DNA of 64,000 bases from Pontiella sulfatireligans (GCF_900890705.1 NZ_CAAHFH010000001.1:1736001-1800000), one strand, 5' to 3'. Shown: positions 45,421-55,293, counted from the first letter of the stretch. Translations and numbers: made by a program. The notes: generated by a model from the letters alone, not told the origin.

Positions 45421-47348
45421 TTCACCGTCACCTGTTTCCCTCGTTCCGCCCCTTGCGGTAGATCCACTATCATGCTTTTCCCATTCACTTTAACTTCCAA
45501 GGTCTGGAGGTTGTGCGTTGGGTCCGCAACCATAATCAAGCCCTCCGAGAATTGCATCAGACATGGGCCGTCAGTTTCAATAATCCGGTTTTTAGCGGCC
45601 TTTAATTTAGCCGCTTCATAAAACACTGCATAGATCATCCCTTCACAGGCAACCGCCTGAACCGCTTCCGTATTGCTGAGGACGGTCGACTTAACCTCTT
45701 CACTCCCTGCACAGGGAACAACGCGATAGGCATAGGTTGCGCCTTTCGGAGACTTCCCGTGATTAATCCACAGGCTGAGAACGTTACCCTCTACAGGCTG
45801 ATCACCACGGGTCGGAAAGACGGGAAGCCAGTTACCCTCAATCCTGTCCGTCTTTAACACCGGCTCACTATCAATGAACTGATAAGCAACGCCGGAATGT
45901 TTCATCCATCCCTTGCCCCGTTTCACGTCACCCGTCAACCACGACTGCTCTACCGACGTGTAAACGTCGCCTAGGGTTTCACCACTGATACCGGAACCCA
46001 AACAAACCATATGGTCAGTCAGAAAGAAATATGATTTCTGAGCACTCAGGTTATCGCGTTTGTAAATCATCGAAGCCATGCCGGTTTCACCGTCGCCCAG
46101 CACGCCTGAAAAATCGCTACCGCCATAGCCACCGTTCCAACTCTTCGGGGTGAGATTTTCTAAACCTTGGTCACACGTGGTTCCGGGCAGGCGCTTCCAA
46201 TCCCACAAAGGGACGATGTCTTCATATTCCGCGCCGGTCTGGTACGTCAGCAGCACACCGTCGCCGAGATGGAGCCCCAGCATGTTTTCATCGTTGCAGG
46301 TTTCGGCCCCGATCACCCTGGTGGACGACATTTTGACGGAAGCATACCATTCCGGACGACGGTGCACCGCCATATCGGAGCGCCAATAGGACTTGTGCCC
46401 CGTCAATCCATTCACTGTTTCGTAGCGGCTCCGATAGTCCGGATCGATCGATCCCATTTGTTTAAGCTGACGTTGAATACCTCGCGCCTTAGCGGTTTGG
46501 CAGCCTTCGTCCACCTGACGTCCGCAACCACTCAGATCCATCCGTCCTTTCCATAGAATCCATGAGGGGCCTTCCAAGAGATAATTGCGCAGAATCGCCA
46601 GCAGCCCTCCGCCCAAGGCATAATTCGAACCGCGCAGAATACTGCCCCACATCACCATGCTCGCGCCAAAAGAACCGCCATAGTTGCCGAACTGCTGTTG
46701 CGGGCCGTGCTGATGAAAACTCCAATCCGGCTGAATGCCCTCTTCGGTCGTAATACGCAGCTCCGACCAGATGGCATCGCTGGCCGTTTTCATCATTTCG
46801 CTATTATCTGCCAACAGCCCTTTCATCAACGCAATACCGGCGCACCAAACTTTGTTCTGCCCAGTCATGCCCATCTTGCTCCGATTCAGAATCGGTTGCG
46901 CATCTTTCAGCATGGATTCCGGCAGATCATCACCCAGCAGAATAAAGGCGGTCAGCATATTCTCGGGAATGCCGATCCTCCACTGCCACCAGTTCGAATT
47001 CCGGTAATCTGCCTCAATCCAATGATTCAGCGCACCCAGAAGTACCGCCTTCAATCGCGGATCCTGATACAGCGCAGATTCCGGATTGGCGTACGCCGTC
47101 GCCAATGCCACAACCCGCTTAAGATGATTCAGCGTCGGCCAGCCGCCCCGCCGCGTACTGGTATAGTTCACATCCGGCCACGTTCCATCCGGCCGCATCG
47201 TTTTCAGATCCCGCTCAACCGCAGATTCGCTTGTCGAATACTGTGTAAAATATTCAATGAACTGCTTGCGAATCCGCGCGTTGTCCCTAGCGGAAGCCGT
47301 AATGGCCAGCAGGAAACACAAACACATAATCTGGAGGCACTTTTTCAT
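45417..47348 (-). CDS. Polysaccharide lyase family 8 enzyme
   Basis: 643 residues from the ATG at 47348 (weak ribosome site) with a signal peptide (KKCLQIMCLCFLLAITASA). PL8 signatures: NSNWWQWRIGIPENM with Asn119, and WSFHQHGPQQQFGNYGG with His214 and Tyr223, the catalytic trio of hyaluronate/chondroitin/xanthan lyases; MDLSGCGR supplies the Arg region. Known PL8 enzymes cut uronate-containing chains by beta-elimination, giving 4,5-unsaturated uronate ends, the substrate of the GH105 modules nearby. The middle and C-terminal beta-domains are present. The exact polymer cannot be told. Confidence 0.9.
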   Translation of the reverse strand: MKKCLQIMCLCFLLAITASARDNARIRKQFIEYFTQYSTSESAVERDLKTMRPDGTWPDVNYTSTRRGGWPTLNHLKRVVALATAYANPESALYQDPRLKAVLLGALNHWIEADYRNSNWWQWRIGIPENMLTAFILLGDDLPESMLKDAQPILNRSKMGMTGQNKVWCAGIALMKGLLADNSEMMKTASDAIWSELRITTEEGIQPDWSFHQHGPQQQFGNYGGSFGASMVMWGSILRGSNYALGGGLLAILRNYLLEGPSWILWKGRMDLSGCGRQVDEGCQTAKARGIQRQLKQMGSIDPDYRSRYETVNGLTGHKSYWRSDMAVHRRPEWYASVKMSSTRVIGAETCNDENMLGLHLGDGVLLTYQTGAEYEDIVPLWDWKRLPGTTCDQGLENLTPKSWNGGYGGSDFSGVLGDGETGMASMIYKRDNLSAQKSYFFLTDHMVCLGSGISGETLGDVYTSVEQSWLTGDVKRGKGWMKHSGVAYQFIDSEPVLKTDRIEGNWLPVFPTRGDQPVEGNVLSLWINHGKSPKGATYAYRVVPCAGSEEVKSTVLSNTEAVQAVACEGMIYAVFYEAAKLKAAKNRIIETDGPCLMQFSEGLIMVADPTHNLQTLEVKVNGKSMIVDLPQGAERGKQVTVK

Positions 47349-47419
47349 AGTCAGCAACTGTGCCCGCAAATCAGCAAATCATCAATTAACACATTCATAT
47401 AAATCGCCATTATCCAAAT

Positions 47420-47805
47420 ATGAACACTGGACCAATAAACAAATACCACATTCCAATCCTTGGAAAAGCGTGCGAGGTACTGGAGCTGGTTTCCTACACG
47501 CAGGGCGACCTTGGTCGAACTACACTGCTCCTCAACCGGAAAGGTGTTCCTCGCCTTCAGCATTCCCGAGCCGTCCGAATTCTGCAAAGCGCTCGAATGC
47601 ACCCCGCACACTAAAAACACCGACTCCTCCGTCGCGGAGGTGCTGACCAGCATCGAGCAAACCCGCAAGCTCGGCTATGTTATGGACGAGGAGGAATATG
47701 TCCTCGGCGTGCGCTGCATAACCGCACCGTCGAAAAATGCATTCGGCAAAACAATCGCCGCCGGTGGCATCGTTAGACAACGGCCGGGCAACTTTAATCT
47801 ACAGT
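47420..47805 (+). pseudogene. IclR-type regulator remnant 1
   Basis: ATG at 47420 begins MNTGPINKYHIPILGKACEVLELVSYTQG, the start of an IclR winged-helix domain, then runs out of frame. In another frame from about 47513 the effector-domain pieces appear: ELHCSSTGKVFLAFSIPEPSEF, VLTSIEQTRKLGYVMDEEEYVLGVRCITAP. The helix-turn-helix middle is missing and the two halves are frame-shifted, so it is a deletion derivative. An IS1595-type element begins right after it. It is divergent from the PL8 gene, which it may once have controlled. Confidence 0.75.
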
Positions 47806-48907
47806 CCATGCCTATCCGGTTAAAACATGTTTGATGAATGCGAACGTATGCGCGCATTTTCATAAAATTTTTGTTCGGTTTCCGGTTTCGCTTGGACGGC
47901 AATTTTTAACACACTCTCAAAACCCACCATGGGCCAGTATCTTCGGTTGAACCGGAACACGTATTCATTGAGATAGCCCTGCAAGTGTGCTGAACTCACG
48001 CCATGGTGGGTTCCCAAAAGCCACGCATCAAGATTTCCAAACACAATATGGTTCATGGGCAGATGCTGATCTGTCTTCACTTGATCACTACAGATAGCTA
48101 CCGCCTTATGGTTATATTTCAGTTTATTCAGACCATTATAGCCAACCCACCCATCGGTTCTTACTTCGGCTTTTTTGCTAACATTGGCTGAAACTATCGC
48201 CTCCAATGTTTCCTGTTTTCGGTTAGGTATAAGCTCAAGGCGCAATCTTCCCGCAATAAATCCGTGCCCATGCCCTCCCTGATGTTGTGGACGTTGCCCT
48301 GATGGGATATTGGAATCAGGCTCGGTCACTTTATTTCGAGGTATAACCTCCACCATTCCAAGAACAAGCGATTTATGGTGTCGACCTTTTCCCTCTCCCT
48401 GTGTTTTACCTCCGACATACGTTTCGTCCACTTCAACTGGCCATTCGACACCAATTTGATCTCGATCGGGGCGCACCATGGCAGCCCGTATTTTGTGGAG
48501 AATGAGGAGTGCAGTTTCATATCGTTTGATGCCAAGTTGCCGCTGGAACTGCAAGGCACTCAGTCCAGGTGTTTGTGTTGTCGTCAAATATGCAGCCCAA
48601 AACCAAACCTGGAGGGGTTGCCGTGTTCGGTGCATAATTGTTCCAGCAGTGAGACTTACCTGATGACTGCACTTTCGACATTCTAAAATACGAGGTCGAG
48701 TCTTGTGGCGCCATGGGATTTCCTTCTGATTACAAGAAGGGCATTCGAATCCTTCTGGCCACCTGGTATGTTCTAAATAGCGTAAGCAGGCTGCCTCATC
48801 TGGGAAAAGGGTTTGGGATTCAAGCAATGTTCGTGGGTAATTTGACATGTGATATTTTGTGCTGAAACATCAACCTGTGTCAACCGGACAGGCATGGTTA
48901 CATCAAC
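47806..48907. mobile_element. IS1595-type insertion sequence
   Basis: Terminal inverted repeats of about 30 bases begin CCATGCCTATCCGGTTAAAA at 47806 and, reading inward on the other strand, CCATGCCTGTCCGGTTGACA at 48897; both continue to GTTTGATG/GTTGATG. The 8-base string TCTACAGT occurs at 47798-47805 and at 48908-48915, matching the IS1595 target duplication size, though ten bases separate the right repeat from its copy. So either the right end is longer than the visible repeat or the duplication is coincidental. One transposase gene fills the element. Confidence 0.75.
47820..48848 (-). CDS. IS1595-family (ISXO2-like) transposase
   Basis: 342 residues. N-terminal zinc ribbon: CPSCNQ (positions about 37-42) and CRKC (57-60). 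DDE residues: Asp in VEVDETYVGGK, Asp in RTDGWVGYN, Glu in YLNEYVFRFNRRYW. A long loop (GKGRHHKSLVLGMVEV, with PSGQRPQHQGGHGHG inserted) is usual for the ISXO2 group. It looks intact and possibly active. It occupies the insertion sequence between an IclR remnant and a URO-D gene. Confidence 0.92.
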   Translation of the reverse strand: MSNYPRTLLESQTLFPDEAACLRYLEHTRWPEGFECPSCNQKEIPWRHKTRPRILECRKCSHQVSLTAGTIMHRTRQPLQVWFWAAYLTTTQTPGLSALQFQRQLGIKRYETALLILHKIRAAMVRPDRDQIGVEWPVEVDETYVGGKTQGEGKGRHHKSLVLGMVEVIPRNKVTEPDSNIPSGQRPQHQGGHGHGFIAGRLRLELIPNRKQETLEAIVSANVSKKAEVRTDGWVGYNGLNKLKYNHKAVAICSDQVKTDQHLPMNHIVFGNLDAWLLGTHHGVSSAHLQGYLNEYVFRFNRRYWPMVGFESVLKIAVQAKPETEQKFYENARIRSHSSNMF

Positions 48908-49033
48908 TCTACAGTAATACGTTCGACATACGAAACGAGGCTGGTTCGAAACAGAGAGGGCCGCTTTACGCCCTGCAGAAGTCCAAACTCCCAAACTGGG
49001 AAGCGCTCAAAACCGAGTTGGAACTTCGCCTTC

Positions 49034-49070
49034 TTTCCAAACTGAGGCATGCCGGTTCCGGCATTTGGAA
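49034..49070. repeat. Stem-loop ATGCCGG/CCGGCAT
   Basis: ATGCCGG and CCGGCAT (49049-49064, 2-base loop) are nested within TTCCAAA/TTTGGAA (49034-49070). The rest of 48908-49099 shows no gene. No T-run follows on either strand, so it is a repeat rather than a terminator. Confidence 0.5.
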
Positions 49071-49099
49071 GATGTAGAACGGAATAGAGATCAGCAGCA

Positions 49100-50128
49100 C
49101 TATTTGGCGGCACGAAGCATCGCTTCAATGTTGGCCGGCGGGATATCCGGAAGAATCGCCTCGTGGCTTGGTGAAATGATGAGCCCTGTCGGGAAGATTT
49201 CCCGCAGTTCCTTCACCTTGGCCTCCACCTCTTCCGGCGATCCATTCACCAGCAAATGCTGCGCATCCACGCCGCCGCAGAAGGAAACCCCATCGCCATA
49301 CTTGTCCTTCAAACCCTGCGGCTCCATCCCGGCAGCCAACGCTTGAATCGGATGAACCACATCCACCCCGCAGTCGATCAAATCCGGGATAATGTCCGCC
49401 ACGGCGCCGCACGAGTGGTAAACCACTTTCAGCCCGTACGACTTTGCCTGCTCGACCAGCCGCCGGTTGCACGGCGCCACGAATTCGCGCAGCAGCTCCG
49501 GCGATACCATCAGGCCATTCTGACTGCCCATGTCGTTGCCGATCAGCACTGCATGAATCCGGTCGCCCACCGCTTCGTAAAAAATCTTGTTGGCCTCGTA
49601 GTAAAAATCGGTGCAACGGTTGATGACGGCCTTAAACATGTCCGGCGCGTCGTACATCATCATCATCGCCTCCTCCATGCCGAAGGCGGCGCACGTGTCC
49701 TGAAAATGCGACGACCAGAGAATTCCCATAATCGCGCGGTCGTCCGGAAGCTCGTTCACCAGTTTCCGGCACTCGTCCTTATCGACATATTTTGCTGGGC
49801 CCGGCCAATCAAAATCATTGATGCGCGCGGGATCTTCCACCCCTTGGAAAAACCCGGTTTCCCCGAGCGTGCGCTCTTCGTTCTCCAGTTTCCCATGGCT
49901 GGAAAAATCGAGCGCCATGTGGATCGCGTCGGCCGAAGGCGAGTGATATGGCATTTCAATCGGCAGCACGTCATCGTCGAGCTTCAGGCTCAACTCCAGA
50001 ACATTGCTGACCCCGAAATAACTAAACAAGCCTTCATACGCCGCTGTGGTTGGAAGCCCCAGCCAAGTTGCCGGCCGATCCACCGGCCTGCGCTCAATCG
50101 TCGCAATGAAACGTTCAATGTGGTTCAT
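49100..50128 (-). CDS. Uroporphyrinogen decarboxylase-family protein (methyltransferase-like)
   Basis: 342 residues behind GGGGA. URO-D-fold blocks: NHIERFIATIERRPVDRPATW, NDMGSQNGLMVSPELLREFVAPCNRRL, VYHSCGAVADIIPDLIDCGVDVVHPIQ, FCGGVDAQHLL and IISPSHEAILPDIPP. The HSCG and late Cys/His positions resemble corrinoid-methyltransferase relatives (MtaA-like) more than true HemE, which has the conserved FAGAPFT-type start missing here. It is 14 bases downstream of a fucosidase gene. A corrinoid-dependent demethylase for methoxylated sugar products is a possible but unproved role. Confidence 0.85.
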   Translation of the reverse strand: MNHIERFIATIERRPVDRPATWLGLPTTAAYEGLFSYFGVSNVLELSLKLDDDVLPIEMPYHSPSADAIHMALDFSSHGKLENEERTLGETGFFQGVEDPARINDFDWPGPAKYVDKDECRKLVNELPDDRAIMGILWSSHFQDTCAAFGMEEAMMMMYDAPDMFKAVINRCTDFYYEANKIFYEAVGDRIHAVLIGNDMGSQNGLMVSPELLREFVAPCNRRLVEQAKSYGLKVVYHSCGAVADIIPDLIDCGVDVVHPIQALAAGMEPQGLKDKYGDGVSFCGGVDAQHLLVNGSPEEVEAKVKELREIFPTGLIISPSHEAILPDIPPANIEAMLRAAK

Positions 50129-50142
50129 CTTATTCCCCTTCT

Positions 50143-51630
50143 CTATCGGTTTATTTTGAAAACAAATGCGTGTTCGCAGGGCTTCTTTCTTGGCAGTTTG
50201 ATCTCCAACGCCGTTTCAGTCTGCTCCCACTTCAACTTGCCTTTATAGCCGACCAGCTCAACGCCTTTCACATCCCCGTTGTAGCAGGAGAGACTCAACG
50301 ATTGAATCGGCAGAACGCCCGACCCCGGCCATCCCAATGCAATGGCATAAAGCTGCCCGTTGCAGGTTGTGAAGCGGATATCCTCATCCCCAAAGCCATC
50401 AAAGTCCTTATCGGCCATATGGCCCACCTTGGTTTCTGTAGGGCCTTCGCCGTAAACCAGCCACGGGCGGCTTCCATAGATGGCGTCGCCATTGAGCTTC
50501 AGCCATTTTCCAATGCCCCGCAACCGCTCCTGTTGCTCTTCAGGAATGGAGCCGTCGGGATGCGGCGCAATGTTTAAAAGCAGGCAGCCATTCTTGCTGA
50601 CAATATCCACCAGATCATCGACGAGCCGGTCGGTGGTGTAGCATTCGAGGTCGGATGCCCACGACCACGATGCACACGAGACCGAAGTGTCGGTCAGCCA
50701 CGGATCGGGATAGATATCCGGCATGCGAGCCCGTTCCAGGTCGATGGTGCCGACGCCCAGCGGCAGATCCGGCCTCTTAAAGGTTAGAACGGCTTCCTTG
50801 TTTTTGGAAGCGGCGTGGTTGTAATAATGCGCCACCATCTGCTGCCGGACATTCTCGGATAGAATCTCCACGCGGTTGTCGAACCAAAGCAAATCGGGGG
50901 AATATCCATCGACCACTTCCTTTACCTTTTCCAGCCACACCTGCTCAAATTCGGCGCTCGGCATCGGGTTGCAAGCCTTTGGTCTGTTCGCCGCCTTTAT
51001 CCCTCGGGAAGTGGCCGGCAGCTTGGGGCCATAGAGGGATGCATTGGCCGGATCCGCGCAATCGGTTCCTTCCTGCCAAGTCGGGAACCAACCCCACAGC
51101 CACGAGTGGTGCATGCTGACCATGAATTTCAACCCGCGCTTGCGAACCGCCGCTTCCAGCTCGGCAACAATATCGCGCTTCGGCCCCATGTCGGCCGCGT
51201 TCCACGAATTCACGTTCGAGTCCCACATCGAAAAGCCGTCGGCGTGCTCGCCGACGGGTCCGGCAAACTGCACCCCGGCTTCCACGAACAAGTCCGCCCA
51301 TTCGTCGGCATTAAACTTTGCCGCCGTGAACATCGGCACAAAATCTTTATAGCCAAACTGATCCAACGCGCCGTAGTTTTTTTGGTGGAACACATTGTTG
51401 GGATGGCCTTCACGGTACATGTTGCGGCCATACCAGTCGGTGTTTCCGGGCGCCTTCGCCACGGAATAAACGCCCCAGTGGGCATAGATTCCAAACTTGG
51501 CATCTTGGAACCATTCCGGGCAACGATACTGCTTCAGTGATTCCCAATCGGCCGTAAACGGCCCTTTTTCTTTTTCCAATGCATGGACGCTGCAGGCCGT
51601 GGCAAACAGTAGAGCTAAGATGGACCTCAT
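50143..51630 (-). CDS. Secreted alpha-L-fucosidase (GH29)
   Basis: 495 residues from the ATG at 51630 (GGAG 6 bases upstream) with a signal peptide ([17 protein letters not shown]). GH29 blocks: [52 protein letters not shown] and the nucleophile Asp251 in DLLWFDNR. The general acid cannot be fixed by eye. A C-terminal beta-sandwich follows ([10 protein letters not shown]...). The family removes alpha-fucose from glycans and some members act on fucoidan. Its neighbour downstream is the URO-D-family gene and it is divergent from an AraC regulator. Confidence 0.93.
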   Translation of the reverse strand: MRSILALLFATACSVHALEKEKGPFTADWESLKQYRCPEWFQDAKFGIYAHWGVYSVAKAPGNTDWYGRNMYREGHPNNVFHQKNYGALDQFGYKDFVPMFTAAKFNADEWADLFVEAGVQFAGPVGEHADGFSMWDSNVNSWNAADMGPKRDIVAELEAAVRKRGLKFMVSMHHSWLWGWFPTWQEGTDCADPANASLYGPKLPATSRGIKAANRPKACNPMPSAEFEQVWLEKVKEVVDGYSPDLLWFDNRVEILSENVRQQMVAHYYNHAASKNKEAVLTFKRPDLPLGVGTIDLERARMPDIYPDPWLTDTSVSCASWSWASDLECYTTDRLVDDLVDIVSKNGCLLLNIAPHPDGSIPEEQQERLRGIGKWLKLNGDAIYGSRPWLVYGEGPTETKVGHMADKDFDGFGDEDIRFTTCNGQLYAIALGWPGSGVLPIQSLSLSCYNGDVKGVELVGYKGKLKWEQTETALEIKLPRKKPCEHAFVFKINR

Positions 51631-51716
51631 TTCATCTCCTAATTCATATTCTTTCATCTGACGGCATAGTGAGCCCTGGATAAGACGGTGATTCAGCTTC
51701 ACGAAACGGGGAAGAT

Positions 51717-52589
51717 ATGTCTATATCCGGTTCTGGAAAACTTATGTCTAATTCTGTCAAAATCATTCCGAGGCCAGGAGCCTACGAGCATCCCTTCTCC
51801 GGGCTGGGGCTGGAATTTGATCCGCTGGGCGTACAGGCTGACCGCACAGGGCTGGTGCTGCACGAAACCGGTTACGACCGGGCCAACAGCCACTGGAACT
51901 TTCCGAGCGTGCTTAGCCCGTTCTGGCGGGTCTACTATAATGCTGAGCGCTCGCACTGCATTGTTTTCGGAGATGCCTTTTATGAGCTGGGCCCCGACCA
52001 TATTGTGCTGATCCCCGACCACCAGCTGTTCCACTGCCTGGGGCAGCGCCCCACACCGGCGTTCTGGGTCCACTTCAGCTTCGACCAGAAACCCGCCTCC
52101 GACCAGCCCATCCCCATTCTGTTGAAGCCGGGGAAAGCCGAACTTGGCCTGATAAACTCCATCCGCCCGTTGATGCAAGAAAACTCAGTCCCCGCCGAAC
52201 GGATTCGCCGCCTTAGCCTGGCTCTGCTAAACGTCCTCGTTTCCCGCCCCGAGATCCGCTGGCGACCGGCGCTGCCGGTTCAGCTGACCATGCTCATCCG
52301 CCACATCGATGAAAACGCCGGCCGGAAAATCCCAAACGAAGAACTGGCGAAGCTGGCAGGCATCAGTGTTGAAGGCATTTACCGGATGTTCCGCAACCAT
52401 CTCGGCGCCAGCCCAACAAACTACATCAGCCAGATCCGCATCCGCAAAGCCAGCCATCTACTGAAACAAAACGAATACGGCATCGACGAAATCGCCGAAC
52501 TTACGGGCTTCCCCAACCGCGCCTATTTCAGCCGCGTATTCAAGCAAATCACCGGCATGTCGCCCGGCTCCTACCGCACATCCCTGTAA
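51717..52589 (+). CDS. AraC-family transcriptional regulator
   Basis: 290 residues. An N-terminal cupin-like sensor (about 10-150; [57 protein letters not shown]) is followed by two helix-turn-helix motifs ([61 protein letters not shown]). It is divergently oriented to the GH29 fucosidase, 86 bases between the starts, and is therefore its likely regulator. An ATG at 51744 is an alternative start. Confidence 0.9.
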   Translation: MSISGSGKLMSNSVKIIPRPGAYEHPFSGLGLEFDPLGVQADRTGLVLHETGYDRANSHWNFPSVLSPFWRVYYNAERSHCIVFGDAFYELGPDHIVLIPDHQLFHCLGQRPTPAFWVHFSFDQKPASDQPIPILLKPGKAELGLINSIRPLMQENSVPAERIRRLSLALLNVLVSRPEIRWRPALPVQLTMLIRHIDENAGRKIPNEELAKLAGISVEGIYRMFRNHLGASPTNYISQIRIRKASHLLKQNEYGIDEIAELTGFPNRAYFSRVFKQITGMSPGSYRTSL

Positions 52590-52639
52590 CCCACGCCCAA
52601 CCATCCACTGCGAACCGGGCATTCAAAACATTTTACTTT

Positions 52640-52921
52640 TTGTCCAAACATGAACCCGATGGGCGAATAAACAAATACCACATTCCAAACCGCGAAAAAG
52701 CGTGCGAGTTGCTCGAGCTGGTTTCCAACACGCAGGGCGGATGCCCACTGAAGGAGATTGCGACGCAGCTCTCGATCCCGCACACCACCGCGTTGCTCAT
52801 CACGGAAACCCTGCTGGATGCAAACTACCTCGCCCAAAACGAGGAAGGTGGATTCCCGCTGGGCACTTCGTTGGTGCAACTCGGCGTCAAGGCGCTCGAC
52901 AGGGCAACCTACAGGTCCTGA
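52640..52921 (+). pseudogene. IclR-type regulator remnant 2
   Basis: The frame gives RINKYHIPNREKACELLELVSNTQGGCPLKEIATQLSIPHTTALLITETLLDANYLAQNEEGGFPLGTSLVQLG, a full IclR winged helix, then ends. No ATG is in frame: the ATG aligned with that of remnant 1 (at 52650) is shifted by one base, leaving only a TTG at 52640. The effector domain is missing. It shares INKYHIP and the following helix with the remnant at 47420, so both come from one regulator family in this cluster. Confidence 0.75.
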
Positions 52922-53352
52922 AAAATATTGGTAAAGCGGCCTTCCAGTTTCTGGCCGTCCACCTTTACGGCATCGAGCAGCAGCTTTTCCTCGCCGCGCA
53001 GGGCGACGGTGCTGCAATAGGCCACGCCAAGCCCGTTCCGGCTCTCAGCATGCACCAGCAGCATGTCGGCCTTATCGGCGGAGTCCATGTGCCGCATGGT
53101 GCCCTCGGAGATGTGGATGAACGCGTAGCCGTTGCGTTCGGCCAGCATCTTCTTCAACTCCCGCACAATCTCATCCTTTTCCATGCCGGCAATGGGAACC
53201 ACCTCCAGCAGCCCCTCGTCGCCAAAGATGAAGAAAATCTCAACGTGCGTTCCGTCCTCCAAAAACTGCCGACGCGCTTCGGTGTTCAGCATTCCGATCC
53301 ACTGTTCCAACGATCCCTCTTTGTCCTGTCGGTTCCATTCCGGTGCCTGCAT
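52909..53352 (-). CDS. Hypothetical protein
   Basis: 147 residues behind AAGGAG. It is soluble and acidic, with no signal peptide or membrane helix. Segments such as EARRQFLEDGTHVEIFFIFGDEGLLEVVPIAGM and HAESRNGLGVAYCSTVALRGEEKLLLDAVKVDG suggest an alpha/beta fold, but I do not recognise a family. Its 3' end overlaps the end of the convergent IclR remnant by 13 bases. Confidence 0.55.
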   Translation of the reverse strand: MQAPEWNRQDKEGSLEQWIGMLNTEARRQFLEDGTHVEIFFIFGDEGLLEVVPIAGMEKDEIVRELKKMLAERNGYAFIHISEGTMRHMDSADKADMLLVHAESRNGLGVAYCSTVALRGEEKLLLDAVKVDGQKLEGRFTNIFQDL

Positions 53353-53504
53353 GCCTGCTCCTTGTTTAATGCGTAATAAAACAGAGTCTCCGAGATTAGC
53401 AAATTCCGCTGATCAGTAAAGTGCGTCCATTAAACAACGGCTTCCGCTTCACTTTTTTTACATGATCCGCTATGTTATGAGCCTGTTAAACGTGGAGAAT
53501 TGCA

Positions 53505-54173
53505 ATGGATATTGAACTGAACCCTGTCGAACTGCGCGTGCTAGGCTGCCTCATCGAAAAGGAGATGGCCACACCGGACCACTACCCGCTCACGCTCAAC
53601 TCCTTGGTAAGCGCCTGCAACCAAAAGTCGAACCGCTTCCCCGTAATGGAGTTGGAACAAAGCACCGTTGAGCATACGCTCTACGAACTGCGCATGGAGC
53701 ACAAGCTCGCCATCGAGGTGACCTCCACCGGAAGCCGGGTTGCCAAATACAAACACAATATGGCCGACCAATGGAGTTTCTCCCTCTCCCAAATAGCCAT
53801 TCTCTGCGAACTGTTTGTGCGCGGCCCGCAAACCCCGGGCGACCTGCGCGCCCACTGCTCGCGCCTGCATTCGCTGGCCGACTCCAAAGAGGTGGAAGAT
53901 CTCCTTCATGAATTGATAACTGAAGAAGACGGACCCTTTGTGGTTCAGCTGCCCCGCGAACCCGGCAAGCGCGAGCGTCGCTGGGCGCACCTCTTCGGCG
54001 GTGCGCCGGAAGAGCAGGAAATGCTGCCGGAAGAGCATACGTCAACCGAACTGCCCACGGGACAGACCCGAGGCGAGCGCATCGAAATATTGGAACTGGA
54101 AGTGGCTGACCTGCGCCAAGACCTCGACGCCCTCAAAAATGCGTTCGATACGTTCAAAAGCTCATTTGGCTAA
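53505..54173 (+). CDS. yceH: YceH/UPF0502-family protein
   Basis: 222 residues with a GGAG-type ribosome site. Two winged-helix units are visible: LNPVELRVLGCLIEKEMATPDHYPLTLNSLVSACNQKSNR (4-43) and QIAILCELFVRGPQTPGDLRAHCSRLHSL, with the family end RRWAHLFGG. The C-terminus (IEILELEVADLRQDLDALKNAFDTFKSSFG) is coiled coil, as in many family members. Function is not established. Its stop codon overlaps that of the convergent alr gene. Confidence 0.92.
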   Translation: MDIELNPVELRVLGCLIEKEMATPDHYPLTLNSLVSACNQKSNRFPVMELEQSTVEHTLYELRMEHKLAIEVTSTGSRVAKYKHNMADQWSFSLSQIAILCELFVRGPQTPGDLRAHCSRLHSLADSKEVEDLLHELITEEDGPFVVQLPREPGKRERRWAHLFGGAPEEQEMLPEEHTSTELPTGQTRGERIEILELEVADLRQDLDALKNAFDTFKSSFG

Positions 54174-55279
54174 TCCACCAAAACGTGGCGGATAATGTTG
54201 TGGCCGAGGTGGCAGGTGATTTCGTAGGGAATGGTTCCCGCCAAGCGCGCAAGGTTTTCAACGCTGTTGGGCGCGCTTGAATCGGATGAAATAATTTCCA
54301 CATCGTCGCCAACCTGCACATCCGGGATATCGGTGACGTCCACCGTCATCTGATCCATCGAAACGCGGCCACATACTGGCGCGTCTTGCCCGTTGACCCG
54401 AACGATGGCCTTGCCGGAAAGGCAGCGGAAATAGCCGTCGCCGTAGCCAATGGGCACAATGCCGACCCGGCTGTCGCGGTCAAATGTGTGCGACAGCCCA
54501 TAGCCGCAGTGACTCCCCTCCCGGACATGCTTCACCGCAATCAGCTTGGCCTTGACCGACATGCACGGCTTCAAGCCAATGTCGTTGCTCAAAAACTCGG
54601 AAGGATGGCACCCGTAGACCGCCAGCCCGGGACGCACCATGTTAAAATGCGTTTCCGGAAAATCGATGATGGCCGCCGAATTGGCGGCGTGGCAGACCAG
54701 ATTGCCGTCCGGCGGCAGGATCGACTTGAACAGCGTTAACTGCTCAAAAACTTCTGACCGGTCCTGTTCGTCGGCAGTTGCAAAGTGAGTATAGATTCCC
54801 GTCAACCTAACATCCGGGCATGCCCGGATTGCTTCGATCAGATCCGGCGCCTGTTTGGCAGGGATGCCCATGCGCCCCATGCCGGTGTCCACCTTTAAAT
54901 GCACCGGCGCAGTCTTCCCCACCCGCCGGGCCGCCTCCTGAATTGAAGCGAGCGCCGACTTGGACATTACGGTCTGCGTGATCTCCTGCCAAACCAGCTC
55001 GTCCTGCACCTCGAAATCGTCGAAGTAGGCCGAAAGGAAGCAGAGCACAAAGCCGTGATAGCCCTTCTGGCGAAGCTCCAGCGCCTCGACGGGCGATGCC
55101 ACCGCAAAGCCGTCCACCAGTTCGGCCAGCAACGGATACAGCACGTTCATGCCGTGGCCGTAGCAGTCGTCCTTGACCACCAGGCACAGCTCGACGCCGT
55201 CGCCGACGTGCTTGCGCAAGACGCCGACATTATGCCGGATGGCGGAGGCAGAAATGGATGCTGTCAGATAATTTTTCAT
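54170..55279 (-). CDS. alr: Alanine racemase
   Basis: 369 residues from the ATG at 55279. VVKDDCYGHG holds the PLP-binding Lys36 (the usual motif VVKANAYGHG with variation), MVRPGLAVYGCHP and CGYGLSHTFDRDSRVGIVPIGYGDGY are conserved, and the opposing catalytic Tyr lies in the CGYG region. It supplies D-alanine for peptidoglycan. It starts just after the leuD terminator and converges with yceH. Confidence 0.93.
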   Translation of the reverse strand: MKNYLTASISASAIRHNVGVLRKHVGDGVELCLVVKDDCYGHGMNVLYPLLAELVDGFAVASPVEALELRQKGYHGFVLCFLSAYFDDFEVQDELVWQEITQTVMSKSALASIQEAARRVGKTAPVHLKVDTGMGRMGIPAKQAPDLIEAIRACPDVRLTGIYTHFATADEQDRSEVFEQLTLFKSILPPDGNLVCHAANSAAIIDFPETHFNMVRPGLAVYGCHPSEFLSNDIGLKPCMSVKAKLIAVKHVREGSHCGYGLSHTFDRDSRVGIVPIGYGDGYFRCLSGKAIVRVNGQDAPVCGRVSMDQMTVDVTDIPDVQVGDDVEIISSDSSAPNSVENLARLAGTIPYEITCHLGHNIIRHVLVD

Positions 55280-55293
55280 TCGCTCAAACACAA

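Noticed and set aside
48859..49077. 72-codon frame between IS and URO-D gene
   Set aside because: It begins inside the IS inverted repeat and runs through a hairpin; no family pattern.
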